From: Flexicrinis sp001567485 | GTDB lineage: Bacteria > Chloroflexota > Anaerolineae > Aggregatilineales > Phototrophicaceae | NCBI GenBank assembly: GCA_030263635.1 | Contig: SZPI01000148.1 | Location: forward strand, 1-7,306 | Direction: 5' to 3' | Length of the DNA: 7,306 bases | Shown here: positions 1 to 5,921 of the stretch, piece after piece | Layout of the letters: each line of letters starts with the position of its first letter | How positions within the stretch are numbered: the first letter of the stretch is position 1 | The notes under the pieces: model-generated | What the model was told of the DNA's origin: nothing | Database searches by the model: none | What the model saw: only the letters and a program-made list of their open reading frames with translations | Translations under genes and position numbers: made by a program

Positions 1-519
1 GGCGCCAAGTCGGTCAACCCCGACATCGAGCTGTTCGGCGTGTACATCCCCGACTTCCTCGCCCCGCAGTTGGGCGCTGAAGCGGCGGACGCGATGGTCG
101 GTGAGGAAGGTGTTGACGTGATCTTCGGCGCGGGCGGCCCGACCGGTTCGGGCGGCATCGTGCAAGCCGCGGCGCTTGGCGCATGGGTCATCGGTGTCGA
201 TCAGGACGAGTACATCACGACCTTCGGCAACGGTGAGGCCCCCGGCGCGGACAAGATCATCACCAGTGCCATGAAGCGTGTCGATCAGGGCGTGTACGAC
301 ATGATCGCTGCGGTGGTCAACGGCGACGGCTTCCCGGAGGGTTCGCTGTATCTGATGGACGCCTCGATCAACGGTGTCGGCTTCGCGCCCGCCCATGATG
401 CCGTGGTGCCGGAGGACGTGACCGCTCAGGTGCAGGCTGTCCTCGACGGCATGGCCGCGGGCGAGATCGAGACCGGCGTCGACCCGGTCACTGGCGACCT
501 GCTGGAGGCGACCGAGTAA
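1..519 (+). CDS. Bmp-family ABC transporter substrate-binding protein, C-terminal part (5' end outside window)
   Basis: The frame is open from base 1 to the TAA at 517-519, giving 172 residues with no start, so this is the C-terminal half of a protein usually about 340-370 residues long. It matches the second lobe of the Bmp/PnrA/TmpC family of periplasmic-type binding proteins. Visible blocks are VYIPDF, the glycine-rich VIFGAGGPTGSGG, GAWVIGVDQDEY and the late SAMKRVDQGVYDMI helix. By manual alignment it is roughly 85% identical to the C-terminal half of the next gene, so the two are tandem paralogues. Members of the family bind purine nucleosides or related small molecules and pass them to an ABC importer. 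The actual ligand cannot be read from the sequence. In a one-membrane bacterium the protein would be tethered outside the cell. The transporter's ATPase and permease genes are not in the window. Confidence 0.93.
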   Translation, partial: GAKSVNPDIELFGVYIPDFLAPQLGAEAADAMVGEEGVDVIFGAGGPTGSGGIVQAAALGAWVIGVDQDEYITTFGNGEAPGADKIITSAMKRVDQGVYDMIAAVVNGDGFPEGSLYLMDASINGVGFAPAHDAVVPEDVTAQVQAVLDGMAAGEIETGVDPVTGDLLEATE

Positions 520-560
520 GCCGGAACCTGCTAGCAGCACCCCGTAATTCGGGCTAAACT

Positions 561-606
561 ATGGCGAGCTTATGTCTGTGTAACATAAGCTCGCTGTTTA
601 TTTGTG
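561..606 (+). terminator. Stem-loop with T-rich tail between the two Bmp genes
   Basis: GCGAGCTTATG (564-574) pairs perfectly with CATAAGCTCGC (584-594) around a 9-nt loop. A-U and G-U pairs can extend the stem to 561/597. The right arm is followed by the T-rich stretch TGTTTATTTG. This looks like an intrinsic terminator for the upstream Bmp gene. It ends only about 25 nt before the ribosome binding site of the next gene, so it could also act as an attenuator or partial terminator lowering expression of the second copy. A smaller CCCG/CGGG hairpin (541-553) and the palindrome CTGCTAGCAG (528-537) lie just upstream. Confidence 0.6.
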
Positions 607-629
607 GGCTGGGGTCTGTGGAGGACTTC

Positions 630-1779
630 ATGAAAACTCGCTTGTTTGCGTTACTGTTGGTAGCTGCACTGCTGCTGACCGGCTTGAGCACGGTCAGCGT
701 AGCGCAAGACGAAATTACATCAGTGTGTTTGGTGACGGATATCGGCCGCGTCAACGACGGGACGTTCAACCAGTTCGCGTACGAAGGTCTGATGCGGGCT
801 GTGGCGGACTTTGGCCTTGACTCGCGCTATATCGAAACACAGGCCCAGACGGACTATGAGGCCAACCTTCAGACGTGCGTCGACGAAGGCTTCGATGTCG
901 TCGTGGTCGTCGGATTTCTGATCTACGATGCGACGGTCGCCGCAGCGAAGGCCAACCCCGACGTGTACTTCATCGGCATCGACCAGTTCCCGGCCGAAGT
1001 GCTGCCCAACTACGTCGGCGTGCAGTACCGAGAAGATCAGGCAGGTTTCTTGGCCGGCACAATGGCCGCGCTGATGACTGAAACGGGCAAGGTCGGCGGT
1101 GTGTATGGCATGGACATCCCGCCCGTGCGCAAGTTCCGCAATGGGTTTGAGCAGGGCGCGCGCTACATCAACCCGGATATCGAGCTGTTCGGCGTATACA
1201 TCCCCGACTTCCAAGCCCCGCAGTTGGGCGCTGAGGCGGCGGACGCGTTCGTCAGCGAACAGGGTGTCGACGTCGTGTTCGGCGCGGGCGGCCCGACCGG
1301 CAGCCGTGTACATCCCTGACTTCCAAGCCCCGCAGTTGGGCGCTGAGGCGGCGGACGCGTTCGTCAGCGAACAGGGCGTCGACGTGGTGTTCGGCGCGGG
1401 CGGCCCGACTGGCAGCGGCGGCATCGTTCACGCGGCTGAACTGGGCGCGTGGGTGATCGGCGTCGATCAGGACGAGTACGGCACGACGTTCGGCAACGGC
1501 GAAGCGCCCGGCTCAGATAAGATCATCAGCAGCGCAGTCAAGCGGGTGGATCAGGGCGTGTACGATATGATCGAAGCGCTGGCGCTGGGCGAAAGCCTCC
1601 CCGAAGGCTCGCTGTATCTGATGGACGCCTCGGTCAACGGCGTCGGCTTTGCGCCCGCGCATGACGCCGCCGTGCCGGAGGACGTGACCGCGCAGGTGCA
1701 GGCGATCCTCGACGGGATGGCCGCGGGCGAGATCGAGACCGGTGTCGATCCAGTCACCGGCGATCTGCTCGGAGGGTAG
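630..1779 (+). pseudogene. Bmp-family substrate-binding protein, frame broken by a 112-bp internal duplication (or misassembly)
   Basis: The start is the ATG at 630, preceded by GGAGGA at 620-625. It opens a secretory signal peptide: basic MKTR, a hydrophobic core, and probable cleavage after residue 25 (VSVA|QDE). There is no lipobox cysteine. The mature protein shows the Bmp N-terminal signature DIGRVNDGTFNQFAYEGL near residues 37-54, then the first lobe. Codon 188 is followed by a segment that occurs twice, 112 bp apart. Since 112 is not a multiple of 3, the first frame stops at 1317-1319, while the C-terminal lobe continues in another frame from 1306 to the TAG at 1777-1779. Removing one copy gives a continuous 345-residue protein, a normal family length, homologous throughout its second half to the upstream partial gene. 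As written, no full-length protein is made. The clean remainder, with no other lesions, points to a recent event or an assembly error. Predicted role if intact: extracytoplasmic ligand capture, perhaps nucleosides, for an ABC importer. Confidence 0.85.
1194..1417 (+). repeat. 112-bp imperfect tandem direct repeat inside the Bmp gene
   Basis: Copy A is 1194-1305 and copy B is 1306-1417. Both encode VYIPDFQAPQLG through GGPTGS. Over the 111 coding bases they differ at five sites: gta/gtg, ccc/cct, ggt/ggc, gtc/gtg and acc/act. All five are synonymous third positions. The base closing each unit also differs (c at 1305, g at 1417). The junction GGCAGC|CGTGTAC shows no clear microhomology. The 112-bp period shifts the downstream frame. 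Confinement of the differences to silent positions suggests that both copies evolved as translated sequence before they were joined. Confidence 0.95.
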
Positions 1780-1792
1780 GGATCAAGGAACA

Positions 1793-1846
1793 CGGGGATG
1801 CGGGGGCTAGAGGACATTCTCGGTCTGGCCTCCGACCACATCCCCG
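1793..1846. other. Long-loop inverted repeat just after the Bmp stop codon
   Basis: CGGGGATG (1793-1800) is the exact reverse complement of CATCCCCG (1839-1846). The 38-nt loop contains a smaller GGTC...GACC pair. The right arm has no T-run, so it is not a typical terminator. It may be part of the 3' untranslated structure of the Bmp transcript. No function is assigned. Confidence 0.3.
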
Positions 1847-1868
1847 CTTCCAGTTCAAGATGTGCGAC

Positions 1869-1913
1869 AAAAGAGGGGAGGGGCCATTCACGGCTTCTCC
1901 CCTCGCTTGTTTT
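1869..1913. terminator. Bidirectional intrinsic terminator between convergent Bmp and rny genes
   Basis: GAGGGGAG (1873-1880) pairs with CTCCCCTC (1897-1904). The loop carries an inner GGCC/GGC-type pairing. On the plus strand the stem is followed by GCTTGTTTT. On the minus strand it is followed directly by TTTTGTCG. It sits about 95 bp after the Bmp stop codon and about 75 bp after the rny stop codon, so it can serve both convergent transcripts. The remaining bases, 1914-1977, show no gene. Confidence 0.75.
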
Positions 1914-1977
1914 CACGATGTCCTGGGGGCTTGGGCGGTGTGGGATCACCGACCCTTTTCCCCGTGTGGTGTTCTCC

Positions 1978-3519
1978 TTACTTCGCGTACTCTACATGCC
2001 GCGATTCGCGGATCACGTGCACCTTGATCATACCGGGGTACTGCATGGTGTCTTCGATCTGCTTGGCGATGTCACGCGCGAGCTGCACCGCGCCGAGTTC
2101 GTCGACCTGCTCAGGCTTGACCAGAATACGAACCTCGCGGCCGGCCTGCAGCGCGTAGCTGGTGTCGACGCCGGGGAAGCTCTTGGCGATGTCTTCAAGC
2201 GTCTTGACGCGCTTAATGTAGCTGTCGACGTTCTCGCGCCGGGCGCCGGGCCGGGCGCCGCTGATGGCGTCGGCGGCCTCGACAATGTAGGCCTCGACGC
2301 ATTCCTGCTCGACTTCGTGATGGTGGCTGGCGATACAGTTGACCACCTTGGCGTTGACGCCGTAACGTTTGCAGAACTCGGCGCCGATCATGGCGTGCGT
2401 GCCTTCAACCTCATGGTCGATGGCCTTGCCGAGATCATGAAGCAGGCCGCCGGCCTTCGCAATCTCGACGTTGGCGCCCAACTCGGCCGCGATCATGCCG
2501 GCGATGTGCGAGGTCTCAATGGAGTGTCCGTGCATGTTCTGCCCATAGCTGAAGCGAAACTTGAGCCGACCCAGCAGCTTGATGATCTCCGGGTGCAGGC
2601 CGGGCACGCCCGCTTCATACGCCGCGCGCTCACCCTCTTCACGGATGATGAGGTCGACTTCGTTGCGCGCGTCTTCGAGCAGCTTCTCGATACGCGCCGG
2701 GTGGATTCGGCCGTCCACCACCAGCTTGGACAGGGCGCGCCGCGCGACCTCGCGCCGGATCGGGTCGAAGCTGCTGATGGTCACAGCTTCCGGCGTATCG
2801 TCCACGACGACGTCCACGCCGGCCAGCATCTCGAAGGCGCGGATGTTACGGCCCGCGCGCCCGATGATACGGCCCTTCATGTCGTCGCCCGGCAGCGGCA
2901 CAACGCTCACCGCGGTCTCGCTGATATGTTCGCTGGCGAGACGCTGCACCGCCAATGAGATCACGTCGCGAGCGCGTGTATCCGCCTCGACTTTGGCTTC
3001 AGCCTCGACCTGTCGGATGATGCGCGCCATGTCGTTGCGCGCGTCCTGCTCGGCCCGTGCCAAGACCTGCTGCCGCGCTTCGTCGAGGGTCATCTCGCTG
3101 ATTCGCTGAAGCGCCTCAATTTTCTCTTGCTCAACCTTCTTAAGCTCGTTTTCGCGCCGGTCGAGGTTGCTCTGCCGCTTGTTCAGGTTCTGATCCTGTT
3201 TTTCGAGGCGTTCCAGCCGTTGATCGAGGTCTGATCTGCGGCGGGCGAGCCGTTCTTCTTCGGCATCGAGGTCGCGGCGGCGGCGGTTGATGGTCGTCTC
3301 CGTCTCGTCCAACAGGCTTTTGCTGCGATGTTCGCTGTCTTTGAGGATCGCCTCAGCTTGCGCTTTGGCCTCCAGCCGGGTCTTCTCCGCTTCCGCCTGA
3401 GCGAGCTGTATGACAGCTGTGCCGGCCGCGCGCTGTTGGCGGGAGTAGTAGTAGACCCCGCCCACCGCGCCGGCGACTGCGGCGGCGATGATAAGGGCTA
3501 TTGCCAGTATGGGTTCCAT
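1978..3519 (-). CDS. rny: Ribonuclease Y
   Basis: This 513-residue protein has the usual length and full architecture of RNase Y. An N-terminal membrane anchor (about residues 4-25) precedes a long charged coiled coil (about 35-185, rich in Glu, Arg, Gln and Lys). A KH RNA-binding domain follows, with the GRIIGRAGRNIR motif at 216-227. Then comes an HD metal-dependent phosphohydrolase domain with H361-D362 in GGLLHDLGKAID, preceded by the H332/H338 region and followed by SHHHE (399-403). RNase Y is an endoribonuclease that starts mRNA decay at the inner face of the membrane and organises a degradosome-like complex. The ATG at 3517-3519 lies 15 bp after the recX stop codon. Only a weak purine stretch (GGACACTAAAG) precedes it, so translation may be helped by coupling to recX. 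A large open frame on the opposite strand of this gene is a shadow. Confidence 0.97.
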   Translation of the reverse strand: MEPILAIALIIAAAVAGAVGGVYYYSRQQRAAGTAVIQLAQAEAEKTRLEAKAQAEAILKDSEHRSKSLLDETETTINRRRRDLDAEEERLARRRSDLDQRLERLEKQDQNLNKRQSNLDRRENELKKVEQEKIEALQRISEMTLDEARQQVLARAEQDARNDMARIIRQVEAEAKVEADTRARDVISLAVQRLASEHISETAVSVVPLPGDDMKGRIIGRAGRNIRAFEMLAGVDVVVDDTPEAVTISSFDPIRREVARRALSKLVVDGRIHPARIEKLLEDARNEVDLIIREEGERAAYEAGVPGLHPEIIKLLGRLKFRFSYGQNMHGHSIETSHIAGMIAAELGANVEIAKAGGLLHDLGKAIDHEVEGTHAMIGAEFCKRYGVNAKVVNCIASHHHEVEQECVEAYIVEAADAISGARPGARRENVDSYIKRVKTLEDIAKSFPGVDTSYALQAGREVRILVKPEQVDELGAVQLARDIAKQIEDTMQYPGMIKVHVIRESRHVEYAK

Positions 3520-3534
3520 CTTTAGTGTCCATTC

Positions 3535-4206
3535 TTAGGGTTCGTGCTCGGTGTCGTCATCCTCGCCTGCGAAGAACGTGTCGTCATCAGCCTCGACGTC
3601 TTGGAACAACTCGTCGAGCGCGGCGCGGACGTCTTCAAAAGCGAAGCCGCGACGGGCAAGGGTCGTGCTGAGTTTCTGCCACGCTGTACGGCGATGAGTA
3701 CCGCGCATCCGTCGCAGCAGTGGTTCGGCGGCTTGACGCGCGCCATGTTGATCGTTCAGATCGGCGAGCGCGTGTTGAATCACGGCGTCGCTGACCCCTT
3801 TCTGGCGTAGTTCGAAGCGCAGGGCAGATGAGCCGAGCGGCTTGAACTGGATACGGTTCTCGACCCAATACTGCGCGAACGCCGTATCGTCGAGGTATCC
3901 CATTCGCTCAAGGCGTTCGATCGCGGCGTCGATAATGCCGGCGTCGAACTCCTTGTCTTTGAGATTCCGGCGTACTTCGGATACGCTGCGCGGACGATGC
4001 CCGAGAAACCGGGCAGCGCTGTCAACCGCCCGCACGACAGCATCCTCACCGCGCATCGCGGCGATTTCACTGTCACTGAGCGATTGGCCCGTGCGCAAAG
4101 AAGCGGCATCAACGATGTTCAGACTGAAGGCGTACGACCCGTCCAAATAAATGTTGACCCGTTCCTTGCTGCGTTTTTGAACCTCAACAGCGGTGACGAC
4201 CGGCAC
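3535..4206 (-). CDS. recX: Regulatory protein RecX
   Basis: From a GTG start the product is 223 residues, MPVVTAVEVQKRS..., with the family opening KERVNIYLDGSYAFSL at 14-29. Tandem three-helix RecX repeats follow: AARFLGHRPRSVSEVRRNL (64-82), then GYLDDTAFAQYWVENR (103-118) and LRFELRQKGV (129-138), then LARRGFAFEDVRAAL (183-197). The last 20 or so residues are an unusual acidic tail rich in Asp and Glu. RecX binds RecA filaments and modulates, usually inhibits, recombinase and co-protease activity in the cytoplasm. The GTG at 4204-4206 is preferred because AGGAG lies 7 nt upstream. An in-frame TTG at 4248 would add 14 residues without family similarity. The gene is first in a recX-rny operon. 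recA, often its neighbour, is not beside it here. Confidence 0.93.
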   Translation of the reverse strand: MPVVTAVEVQKRSKERVNIYLDGSYAFSLNIVDAASLRTGQSLSDSEIAAMRGEDAVVRAVDSAARFLGHRPRSVSEVRRNLKDKEFDAGIIDAAIERLERMGYLDDTAFAQYWVENRIQFKPLGSSALRFELRQKGVSDAVIQHALADLNDQHGARQAAEPLLRRMRGTHRRTAWQKLSTTLARRGFAFEDVRAALDELFQDVEADDDTFFAGEDDDTEHEP

Positions 4207-4213
4207 CGGAAGG

Positions 4214-4218
4214 CTCCT
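4214..4218 (-). promoter_or_regulatory. Ribosome binding site that decides the recX start
   Basis: On the minus strand this reads AGGAG, 7 nt before the GTG at 4204-4206. No comparable site precedes the more distant in-frame TTG at 4248. This supports GTG as the recX start codon. Confidence 0.7.
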
Positions 4219-4230
4219 GAATCCAAGACA

Positions 4231-4254
4231 CCGCGATTGCGGCCGCAATCACGG
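4231..4254. promoter_or_regulatory. 24-bp palindrome upstream of recX
   Basis: GATTGCGGCCGCAATC (4235-4250) is a perfect 16-bp palindrome. The symmetry extends to CCG...CGG, giving 24 bp with a single mismatched pair. It lies 25-48 bp upstream of the preferred recX GTG, in the region expected to hold the operon's promoter or 5' leader. It could be an operator for a dimeric regulator or an RNA hairpin. It does not resemble a LexA site that I recognise, so SOS control cannot be claimed. Confidence 0.4.
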
Positions 4255-4494
4255 CTGAAATGTTCCGGCCAACTGCCTAGGCGGTCAGAAGATAGGCTGC
4301 ATCATCGTCATAATGGGACGTGTGCAGCATGCTGAAGACACTTCTTATCCGCCCAAGCCGGGCGGGTTCTGTCAACCGTTTTGCGACCATAGCCTGCGAT
4401 CAGTAACGCCGCAGGATGGCCCCGATAATAGCTATTTAAGCGTCATTTCGCAAGCAGTCGACCGCGCCGGTTGCCCCGGTTTCGGAAACACGTA
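4255..4494. other. Divergent intergenic region, no gene seen
   Basis: This stretch separates the leftward recX-rny operon from the rightward YdcF genes. I find no convincing coding sequence. The only small candidate is a 25-codon ATG frame at 4329-4406 that lacks a well-placed ribosome binding site. Short symmetric elements are present: GCCTAGGC near 4277, CAGCATGCTG near 4325-4334, and a stem CCGCCC/GGGCGG (4349-4354 with 4360-4365, 5-nt loop) without a T-run. A leftward promoter for recX should lie here. ATTATG-like and TATCTT-like -10 candidates exist on the minus strand, but none is strong enough to assign. Confidence 0.5.
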
Positions 4495-4522
4495 TTGTCG
4501 TCTGACGATCTCAGCCTATACT
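4495..4522 (+). promoter_or_regulatory. Sigma-70-type promoter for the first YdcF gene
   Basis: A -35 TTGTCG (4495-4500) and a -10 TATACT (4517-4522) are separated by 16 bp. Transcription would begin near 4529. That leaves a leader of about 28 nt carrying AGGA (4545-4548) ahead of the GTG at 4557. This geometry is why the GTG is preferred over the ATG at 4533, which would lie only about 4 nt from the transcript start. Confidence 0.6.
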
Positions 4523-4556
4523 TCTGGCGCCGATGTATTGTGGCAGGACATACTGC

Positions 4557-5162
4557 GTGGCCCGATGTACTGTCCGCACACTTGTACCCACAGCTCTTTT
4601 TGCTTTTGCCCTGTGGTTAGCCGGATGTACTGGCGTTCAGGCCCGTGTGCCTACAGCCGATGTGATCATTGTGCTCGGTTCGGGGCTGGAGGATGATGGA
4701 TCGGCCGGAACTGCGCTTCAACGCCGAACCCGCCGCGCGGCCGAGGCGTTCCGCATTGGCTTGGCTGATCGCGTGATGTGTACCGGCGGCAGGACGGGAT
4801 CGGCGCAGCGTACCGAAGCCGATGCCTGCCGCGAGATCCTCGTCTCGGAGGGCGTTCCACCAGAGGTGATTATCGTGGAGGACGCCAGCCGCACCACCGG
4901 CGAGAATGCCGTGTACGCGCGTGCCTTGATGGATGCACAGGGCTTGCGATCAGCGATCCGTCACGAGGATCGCCTTCACATGCTGCGCGCGTCCCTGATC
5001 TTCTCTGAACTGGGCATTCCACACGCGCAGCTGCCGGTATCGCGCCGGCCCTTTAACCCGTCAGCCTACAGCGCCGCGCTCCGCCGCGAGATAACCGCGC
5101 TCCAATGGTACTTCATCAGGCGTGCGTTGGGGCTGTCTCCGGTGGCGCATCCTTTCGGCTAA
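4557..5162 (+). CDS. YdcF/SanA-family (DUF218) predicted lipoprotein
   Basis: From the GTG at 4557 (AGGA at 4545-4548, 8-nt spacing) the product is 201 residues. An in-frame ATG at 4533 would add 8. It begins with a lipoprotein signal: basic MARCTVR, a hydrophobic stretch, and the lipobox L21-A22-G23-C24. The mature protein should therefore be lipid-anchored outside the cytoplasmic membrane. The DUF218 core follows, with ADVIIVLGSGLEDDG (34-48), VMCTGG (73-78), TEADACREIL...GVP (86-101), EDASRTTGENA (108-118) and HMLRA (141-145). Family members (E. coli YdcF, SanA, ElyC) act in or near the envelope and have been linked to barrier function, but the reaction is poorly defined. The strand before HMLRA, which reads VIVTDSYHMLRA in the neighbouring paralogue, is AIRHEDRLHMLRA here, so a conserved motif is lost (see findings). 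It is followed by a paralogue 79 bp downstream. Confidence 0.85.
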   Translation: MARCTVRTLVPTALFAFALWLAGCTGVQARVPTADVIIVLGSGLEDDGSAGTALQRRTRRAAEAFRIGLADRVMCTGGRTGSAQRTEADACREILVSEGVPPEVIIVEDASRTTGENAVYARALMDAQGLRSAIRHEDRLHMLRASLIFSELGIPHAQLPVSRRPFNPSAYSAALRREITALQWYFIRRALGLSPVAHPFG

Positions 5163-5214
5163 CCGGAGACGGCGCACAGATGGTCAAACGCGCGTGAGGC
5201 GTCAGGCAGCGCGC

Positions 5215-5243
5215 TGGCCCGTGGATCACGCGTCCCCTATAAT
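5215..5243 (+). promoter_or_regulatory. Possible promoter for the second YdcF gene and the SDR gene
   Basis: A perfect TATAAT at 5238-5243 lies 17 bp after a weak -35-like TGGCCC (5215-5220). The box overlaps the ATG at 5242. If it is used, the transcript would start near 5250 and translation must begin further downstream, for example at the GTG at 5257. A consensus -10 box is uncommon in sequence this GC-rich, but the -35 is poor. Confidence 0.4.
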
Positions 5244-5913
5244 GCCCGCAGGTGAAGTGGAGCATCGAGTTCATTTGCTGAGGCGATTCAGAATCCGCCG
5301 GCGACGGCTCTTTGTCGGAATGCTGGCTGTCGTCGGACTGTGGGGGGCGTTGTGCGCAGGCATCGTCGGCGCGGCGCTCGCCGTGGGCGACCAGAACAAC
5401 GCCGAGCCGTCGGACGTCATCATCGTGTTGGGCGCTGGGCTGCGTCGTGACGGACATCCGGGCGATGCGCTGTGGCGGCGTTCGCTCATTGCTGCGAAGG
5501 CGTATCGGGAAGGATACGCGCCGGTCATCATCTGCACGGGTGGCGTCAGCGAGAATCAGACCCGCAGCGAGGCGCAGGGATGCCGCGACATCCTGCTGGG
5601 CGAAGGCGTCCCGGATGCGGCGATTGTCTTAGAGGAACACAGCCGGAGCACGGAGCAGAACGCGATCAACACCAAGGCGATTATGGCGGCACGGGGATGG
5701 CGGCGCGCCGTTATCGTAACCGACAGCTATCACATGCTGCGGGCAGGGTGGATCTTCAGCGGCGAGGGCATTGAACACACACGGTATCCGGTGCCGCGCA
5801 ATCGCGTGCGGGTACAATGGACGGCGATCTCGCTGATGCACGAGCTGGCCGCGATCCACTGGCATGTGGTCAAGGGACTGCTCGGCCTTCAGGTCACGGA
5901 TTTTCCGAACTAG
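5242..5913 (+). CDS. YdcF/SanA-family (DUF218) protein with N-terminal membrane segment
   Basis: Counted from the ATG at 5242 the product is 223 residues. A very basic stretch (LLRRFRIRRRRL, 12-23) leads into one hydrophobic segment (about 24-48), a signal anchor or uncleaved signal with no lipobox. The DUF218 core would then face outward: SDVIIVLGAGLRRDG (57-71), VIICTGG (95-101), RSEAQGCRDILLGEGVP (108-124), EEHSRSTEQNA (131-141) and the complete VIVTDSYHMLRA (157-168). It is clearly paralogous to the preceding gene and keeps the motif that gene has lost. The start is uncertain: the ATG overlaps a TATAAT, and the GTG at 5257, with AGGTGA just upstream, would shorten the protein by only 5 residues. 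The stop TAG overlaps the ribosome binding site of the next gene, so the two are probably translated from one mRNA. Biochemical function is unknown. An envelope role is inferred from SanA and ElyC. Confidence 0.85.
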   Translation: MPAGEVEHRVHLLRRFRIRRRRLFVGMLAVVGLWGALCAGIVGAALAVGDQNNAEPSDVIIVLGAGLRRDGHPGDALWRRSLIAAKAYREGYAPVIICTGGVSENQTRSEAQGCRDILLGEGVPDAAIVLEEHSRSTEQNAINTKAIMAARGWRRAVIVTDSYHMLRAGWIFSGEGIEHTRYPVPRNRVRVQWTAISLMHELAAIHWHVVKGLLGLQVTDFPN

Positions 5914-5921
5914 GAGTTCGT

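Noticed and set aside
720..1424. A 234-codon minus-strand frame across the Bmp gene
   Set aside because: It is antisense to clear Bmp coding sequence and itself carries the duplicated segment. There is no ribosome binding site and no recognisable domain.
1798..2958. A 386-codon open frame on the plus strand opposite rny
   Set aside because: It is the antisense of a fully recognisable RNase Y gene. The translation shows no family motifs, and its length is explained by GC-rich codon bias opposite a real gene.
4329..4406. Small ATG frame of 25 codons in the divergent intergenic region
   Set aside because: It has no properly spaced ribosome binding site, no recognisable signal and no neighbour that suggests a leader peptide.
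4313..4696. A 127-codon plus-strand frame overlapping the first YdcF gene
   Set aside because: It overlaps the YdcF signal peptide region in another frame, crosses the promoter, and has a composition (many Cys and Ser) unlike a real protein.
5122..5241. Upstream extension of the second YdcF frame to a GTG at 5122
   Set aside because: It would overlap the end of the first YdcF gene and add 40 residues of arginine-rich, family-unlike sequence before the membrane segment.
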